From: Gammaproteobacteria bacterium
GTDB taxonomy: Bacteria > Pseudomonadota > Gammaproteobacteria > Pseudomonadales > Azotimanducaceae
Reading direction: 5' to 3'
DNA: 63,740 nucleotides
Assembly (NCBI GenBank): GCA_028821125.1
Contig: JAPPHD010000099.1
Span: 1 to 63,740, forward strand
The notes under the pieces were generated by a model. It worked only from the letters and a program-made list of their open reading frames with translations, was not told where the DNA came from and ran no database searches. Of this stretch, positions 60,353-63,740 are shown one piece after another (positions within the stretch are counted from its first letter, which is position 1; every line of letters starts with the position of its first letter). The position numbers and the translations under genes are program-made.

Positions 60353-62563
60353 ATGAGCGAGAATTCCCGGCCGGGCGGGAGTGCCGGCATCTTTCTGTCG
60401 AGGGTGCAGGCAAAGAAGGCGGTCACGGTCGCAACGGTCGGGCTTGTCTCCGGTGTGAGCGTGATCATCGGCGAGATCGCGCTGGCGACCCTGGTGTTCT
60501 CGGGGGACCTGGCTCCCTATCTTTCCCAGGGCATCGGCCTGGTGCTGTTCGGCATTCTGGCCGGATGCGTGGTGATTGCGCTACGCAGCGGCTTCCTCGG
60601 GGCGGTGTCCGCACCGGCCGTGCCAACCATGTTGATGCTGGCGGTAATCGGCGGCTCACTGACAGCCACCGGCGACGAACTCTTTCCAACCATGGTCGCC
60701 GTCATCGTCCTTTGCTCCATGGCTACCGCTGTCTGTGCACTGCTGATCGCGCGCTTTCGCCTGGCCAACCTGGTCCGCTTCATTCCCTACCCGGTATCCT
60801 CCGGATTCGTGGCGGGCACCGGCGGCGTCGCCTGCTGGGTGGCGCTTTCGCTCATGGGCATGGGGTTGGAAGCCGACGTGCTGGCGAGGCTGTTCGATCC
60901 TCTGGTGGCCGCCAATTGGGGGATCGGCGTCGCCTACGGGTTCGGGCTGTACTTCGCCACCCAGCGCTGGAAGAGCTTTCTGCTGATGCCGGTGAGCTTC
61001 ATCGCGGTAACCGGCCTGTGTCATCTCGGCCTGGCGGCTTCGGGCGTCACCCAGGGCGAGGCCGAGGCGGCGGGCCTCCTCTTCGCGGGCCTTTCGGAAG
61101 CGAACCTCTGGCCTCCGCTGACTCCGGACGATGCGGCAAGGATCGACTGGATGGCCGTCGCCGCGCAGGTTCCGAACATCCTCACCCTGGTGCTGGTGAC
61201 CCTGCTCTGCGTGGTGATGTATGTCGGCGGCCTGGAAGTCGCCTCCAGCCGCGAGCTCGACTGGAACCGGGAATTCGGCGCCATCGGGCTCGCCGGTGCG
61301 GCGGCGGGCCTCGGCGGCGGCCCGCCGAGTTGCCCGGTGGTGCCAACCTCCCTGCGCAGCCTGATGTTCGGCGTCGACGTGCGCGCGACCGGGGTCGTCG
61401 CCGCGCTGGTCGTGGGCTCGCCCCTCCTGATCGGCGATGCCGTGCTGAATCTCGTTCCGGTGCCGCTGATGGGCGGCGTATTGCTGTTCACCGGCATTGC
61501 GCTGCTCGATCAGTGGCTGCTGAAAGTTCGCACCCGCGTGCCCCGAACCGACTACGCCATCATCCTGGCGGTGTTTGCCACCATCCTGGTATTCGGGTTC
61601 TTCGAAGGGGTCGCGCTGGGCATGATCGTCACCGTCGTTGTCTTTGTCTTCCGCATCGGCCGGGCCGGCGTCGTCGAATCGGCGTTCACGCTGCGCGAAC
61701 AGCAGAGCAGCAGGTCACGGCCGGTACCGGACAGGGCCATCCTGCGGGCCGAGGGAGGCCGGGTCAGGGGTTACCGGCTGCAGGGCTACCTGTTCTTCGG
61801 CGGCGGCTACCCGCTGGCCGACCGGCTCAAGGCGAGCCTGGGCGAAGATCCCCGGCCCCTGTGCATTCTGCTGGACTTCAGCGCCGTGACCGGCCTGGAC
61901 ATCTCCACCGTCAATGCCATGTGCCGGTTCATTTTGGCGGCACGGGGCGCCGGTACGGAGGTGGTCATGGGCAACGCACCAGGCATGCTCGCCGGCGAGC
62001 TGCGACGCAACCTGCCGCCCGCCGCATACGGGAAACTGGTGTTCGCCCCGGATTCGGATTCCGCGCTGGCACATTGCGAGGACAGGCTGCTGGCGGCCTG
62101 GCAACCCGATGGCGACGGACCGGTGACGCGGTCTGCCCTGCTGGATGCGGTTGCTGGCGACATGGACCGGTTCCTGGATCGCCAGGAACTCTTTGAAGAC
62201 CTGATCGATGCGCTCGCGGACTGGGTTGAACCCCGCGAGTACGGCGCCGGCGAGGCACTTCTGTCGGCCGGCGGGACGAGTGACGCCCTGCAACTGATAA
62301 TCGCCGGCCGGGTCTCGGTCCTCGACGCCGAGGGCGTGCGAATCCGCCAGATCGGCCCCGGCGAGGCCGTCGAGCCCCACGCACCCTTCAACGCCCGGGT
62401 TGCCGCCGTCACGGCCGTCGCGGATTCGCCCTGCCGAACGGCAACGCTGAGTTCCCTGGCCCTGCACCTGCTCGAAGAGAGCGACCGTGAACTGGCGGTC
62501 AGGCTGTACCGGTACCTGCTGAGCCCCTCCGCAAAGGCGTCGAACGCCGATGCGCCCGCCTGA
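60353..62563 (+). CDS. SulP-type anion transporter fused to STAS and cyclic-nucleotide-binding-like domains
   Basis: The 736-residue protein begins with a SulP/SLC26-like membrane domain of about 10-12 segments, with 'AKKAVTVATVGLVSGVSVII', 'YPVSSGFVAGTGGVACWVAL' and 'GLGGGPPSCPVVPTSLRSLM'. A STAS domain begins near residue 470 ('GYRLQGYLFFGGGYPLADRL') with 'ILLDFSAVTGLDISTVNAM' as its core. A cyclic-nucleotide-binding-like fold follows near residues 620-715 ('LQLIIAGRVSVLDAEGVRI', 'IGPGEAVEPHAPFNARVAAV'). The usual Glu and Arg of the phosphate-binding cassette are weak here, so nucleotide binding is uncertain. SulP proteins move sulfate, bicarbonate or other anions. The cNMP-like tail may gate transport. 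Confidence 0.85.
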   Translation: MSENSRPGGSAGIFLSRVQAKKAVTVATVGLVSGVSVIIGEIALATLVFSGDLAPYLSQGIGLVLFGILAGCVVIALRSGFLGAVSAPAVPTMLMLAVIGGSLTATGDELFPTMVAVIVLCSMATAVCALLIARFRLANLVRFIPYPVSSGFVAGTGGVACWVALSLMGMGLEADVLARLFDPLVAANWGIGVAYGFGLYFATQRWKSFLLMPVSFIAVTGLCHLGLAASGVTQGEAEAAGLLFAGLSEANLWPPLTPDDAARIDWMAVAAQVPNILTLVLVTLLCVVMYVGGLEVASSRELDWNREFGAIGLAGAAAGLGGGPPSCPVVPTSLRSLMFGVDVRATGVVAALVVGSPLLIGDAVLNLVPVPLMGGVLLFTGIALLDQWLLKVRTRVPRTDYAIILAVFATILVFGFFEGVALGMIVTVVVFVFRIGRAGVVESAFTLREQQSSRSRPVPDRAILRAEGGRVRGYRLQGYLFFGGGYPLADRLKASLGEDPRPLCILLDFSAVTGLDISTVNAMCRFILAARGAGTEVVMGNAPGMLAGELRRNLPPAAYGKLVFAPDSDSALAHCEDRLLAAWQPDGDGPVTRSALLDAVAGDMDRFLDRQELFEDLIDALADWVEPREYGAGEALLSAGGTSDALQLIIAGRVSVLDAEGVRIRQIGPGEAVEPHAPFNARVAAVTAVADSPCRTATLSSLALHLLEESDRELAVRLYRYLLSPSAKASNADAPA

Positions 62564-62732
62564 CAAGGCGCGGGCAGCGAGAAAACCGGGCATGTTCTAG
62601 CAACGAGCGGAGTCTTCAGCCCGGAGAGCGCGAAGGGGCTCCCCTCGCACGAAGACCCAGCCAGGCGGGGTGCGGCGGCGTTCGATCGCGGGCGGGCTCT
62701 TGTCTCGGGCTGCTCGACCTCGCCAAGCCGGG

Positions 62733-63269
62733 TCACCGCCCCGCCAGCCACTTGCTCCGCATGCGCAATATCGAGTCCTCGCCGGTAAACGTCTCAAGCA
62801 CATCAAGGCCGACCCAGGCCAAGTCGTGGGACTCCTCGCTTACCCTGTACGCATCGGATCGCGCGGTCAGGGCAAAGCGCAGGTCGTAGTGCCGATGTGC
62901 CGGTTCCTTCCCGCGGGGCGGAATCTCGTGGATGTCGATGTCCATGGGGCGAGCGGATCGGGCCACAAGTTCGAGCCCGGTTTCCTCGCGGGCCTCGCGA
63001 AGCGCCACCGCCAGGCTGTCCGGCTCTCCGTCGCTGTGGCCGCCGGGCTGCAGCCAGCGCCCGAGCTTTCGGTGGTGAGTCAACAAGACCCGGATACCGC
63101 GTCTGTCCACGATCCAGGCGCTTGCCGTAACGTGCCCGGGCAGGCAATGACGCTCGAAGCAGTCGGGGTGGCATTCCACGAATTCTCGAAACCGCAGTGC
63201 CTTTGTCGCCTCGCCGGGAAAGCGGGCCGCATAGGCATTGAGTTCGGCAATCAGTTTGCGCCTGTCCAT
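62733..63269 (-). CDS. Nudix hydrolase
   Basis: The 178-residue protein has the Nudix box 'PGGHSDGEPDSLAVALREAR' continuing 'EETGLELV', which positions the metal-binding Glu residues. 'HCLPGHVTASAWIVDRRGIR' precedes it. The spacing matches the 'GGHADGDPD.LAVALREA' subgroup. Nudix enzymes cleave nucleoside diphosphate-linked compounds, e.g. oxidised nucleotides. The start at ATG 63269 diverges from the ABM gene with 37 bases between them; the frame start at 63413 would run into that gene. Confidence 0.85.
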   Translation of the reverse strand: MDRRKLIAELNAYAARFPGEATKALRFREFVECHPDCFERHCLPGHVTASAWIVDRRGIRVLLTHHRKLGRWLQPGGHSDGEPDSLAVALREAREETGLELVARSARPMDIDIHEIPPRGKEPAHRHYDLRFALTARSDAYRVSEESHDLAWVGLDVLETFTGEDSILRMRSKWLAGR

Positions 63270-63306
63270 GGAGTTGCTATTCTCGCCGCCTTTTGCGGAG
63301 CACCCC

Positions 63307-63594
63307 ATGATAGCCGTGATAGCAAGACTCCACGTCGCCGAAGGCAAGGAAGCCGCCTTCGAGGCACACATGTCCAACCTCATCGACCAGGTTCGCGCCA
63401 ATGAGCCCGGCAATCAGATGTATTCGATGTGCAGGGACGAAGACGGCAACTACCTGATGCTGGAACTGTACGACACGCAGGAAGACCTCGATGCCCACGG
63501 CAAGACCGAGCACTTCAGGGCCGCCGGGCCGGGCTTCGCCGGCTTGATGACCGCCGCGCCGGAGATTGAGCGACTGCAGGTAATCAAGCAGTAG
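63307..63594 (+). CDS. Antibiotic biosynthesis monooxygenase (ABM)-domain protein
   Basis: The 95-residue protein opens 'MIAVIARLHVAEGKEAAFEA' and has 'NYLMLELYDTQEDLDAHGKT' and 'HFRAAGPGFAGLMTAAPEIE', the dimeric alpha-beta barrel of ABM proteins such as YgiN-like quinol monooxygenases. The start is ATG 63307, since the longer frame from 63238 overlaps the Nudix gene start. Substrate unknown. The remaining 146 bases after it hold no gene I can see. Confidence 0.82.
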   Translation: MIAVIARLHVAEGKEAAFEAHMSNLIDQVRANEPGNQMYSMCRDEDGNYLMLELYDTQEDLDAHGKTEHFRAAGPGFAGLMTAAPEIERLQVIKQ

Positions 63595-63740
63595 AAGCCA
63601 CCACATTGGCAAGCGGGAAACCCTTCGCCCGAGTGAGGGATTCGTTCCACGCGAGTCCTAAAACCGGCGCCCCAGGACGAGGATCCGCAAGGAACAACGC
63701 CGAATCTCGGGAAAGAGTTCGCATGCGGCGCTTCCCTTTC

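Noticed and set aside
59347-62196. A 949-codon open frame on the plus strand
   Set aside because: It runs antisense through the receptor gene and then out of frame through the SulP gene. Its Arg/Gly/Pro-rich translation has no domain; it is a GC-rich shadow.
1-63740. CRISPR arrays, tRNA or rRNA genes, insertion sequences with transposase, phage genes
   Set aside because: Nothing in the window shows regularly spaced repeats, cloverleaf-like genes, transposase motifs or phage structural proteins.

Overview
The window is GC-rich, densely packed DNA with no rRNA, tRNA, phage or plasmid-core gene that I can see. Three TonB-dependent receptors, TRAP and Opp-type transporters, CocE/NonD and tannase-family hydrolases, DUF3604 and a large secreted LRR/heme/metallopeptidase protein suggest an aerobic or facultative heterotrophic proteobacterium. 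My guess is an uncultured, probably marine or host-associated, gammaproteobacterium. This rests on gene repertoire only, because no phylogenetic marker is present.

Layout. 0-8.5 kb: a 1690-residue secreted multidomain protein, an overlapping DUF4160/DUF2442 pair and a MoxR ATPase/VWA pair. 8.5-14 kb: an accessory island with two PIN-domain toxin-antitoxin modules, a GGGGTCAGAGTCA palindrome, a flavoprotein hydroxylase and an AbiE-type toxin-antitoxin pair. The island also holds short gene fragments (copies of an ABC-F segment and of a tannase 3' end). 14-25 kb: a FAD-linked oxidase plus MetE-fold protein operon, an alpha/beta hydrolase, an amidohydrolase flanked by a PIN remnant and an amidohydrolase remnant, an Lsa/Vga-like ABC-F ATPase, and a tightly overlapping operon of TIGR04076 protein, aldo/keto reductase and NSS transporter. 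25-39 kb: DUF3604 protein; a left-pointing aromatic-type cluster (SdgC-like flavoprotein, flavodoxin-like protein, secreted tannase-family esterase, aryl-AMP/CoA ligase, second SdgC-like flavoprotein, LysR regulator); and right-pointing VOC, metallo-beta-lactamase-fold and CocE genes. 39-47.7 kb: a TonB receptor and a left-pointing operon of TRAP DctP-DctQ-DctM, a lipoprotein CocE hydrolase and a reductive-dehalogenase-like Fe-S protein. 47.9-54 kb: a complete five-gene Opp/Dpp-type ABC transporter whose OppC-like subunit carries an inserted fibronectin-III-like domain. 54-63.7 kb: two tandem TonB receptors, a SulP-STAS-cNMP fusion transporter, a Nudix hydrolase and an ABM-domain protein.

How it may work together (inference). 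Receptors, secreted or lipoprotein esterases and cytoplasmic membrane transporters together suggest scavenging of complex, probably esterified aromatic or peptide-like compounds. In the 28-35 kb cluster a tannase-family esterase would release an aromatic acid, the ligase would activate it, the two flavoprotein hydroxylases would oxygenate the ring, and the VOC protein could cleave or rearrange the product, with the LysR protein as regulator. The strongest candidates for undescribed biology are this cluster, the TRAP/CocE/reductive-dehalogenase-like operon, the Fn3-bearing Opp permease, the LRR/heme-c/metallopeptidase protein and the SulP-STAS-cNMP fusion.
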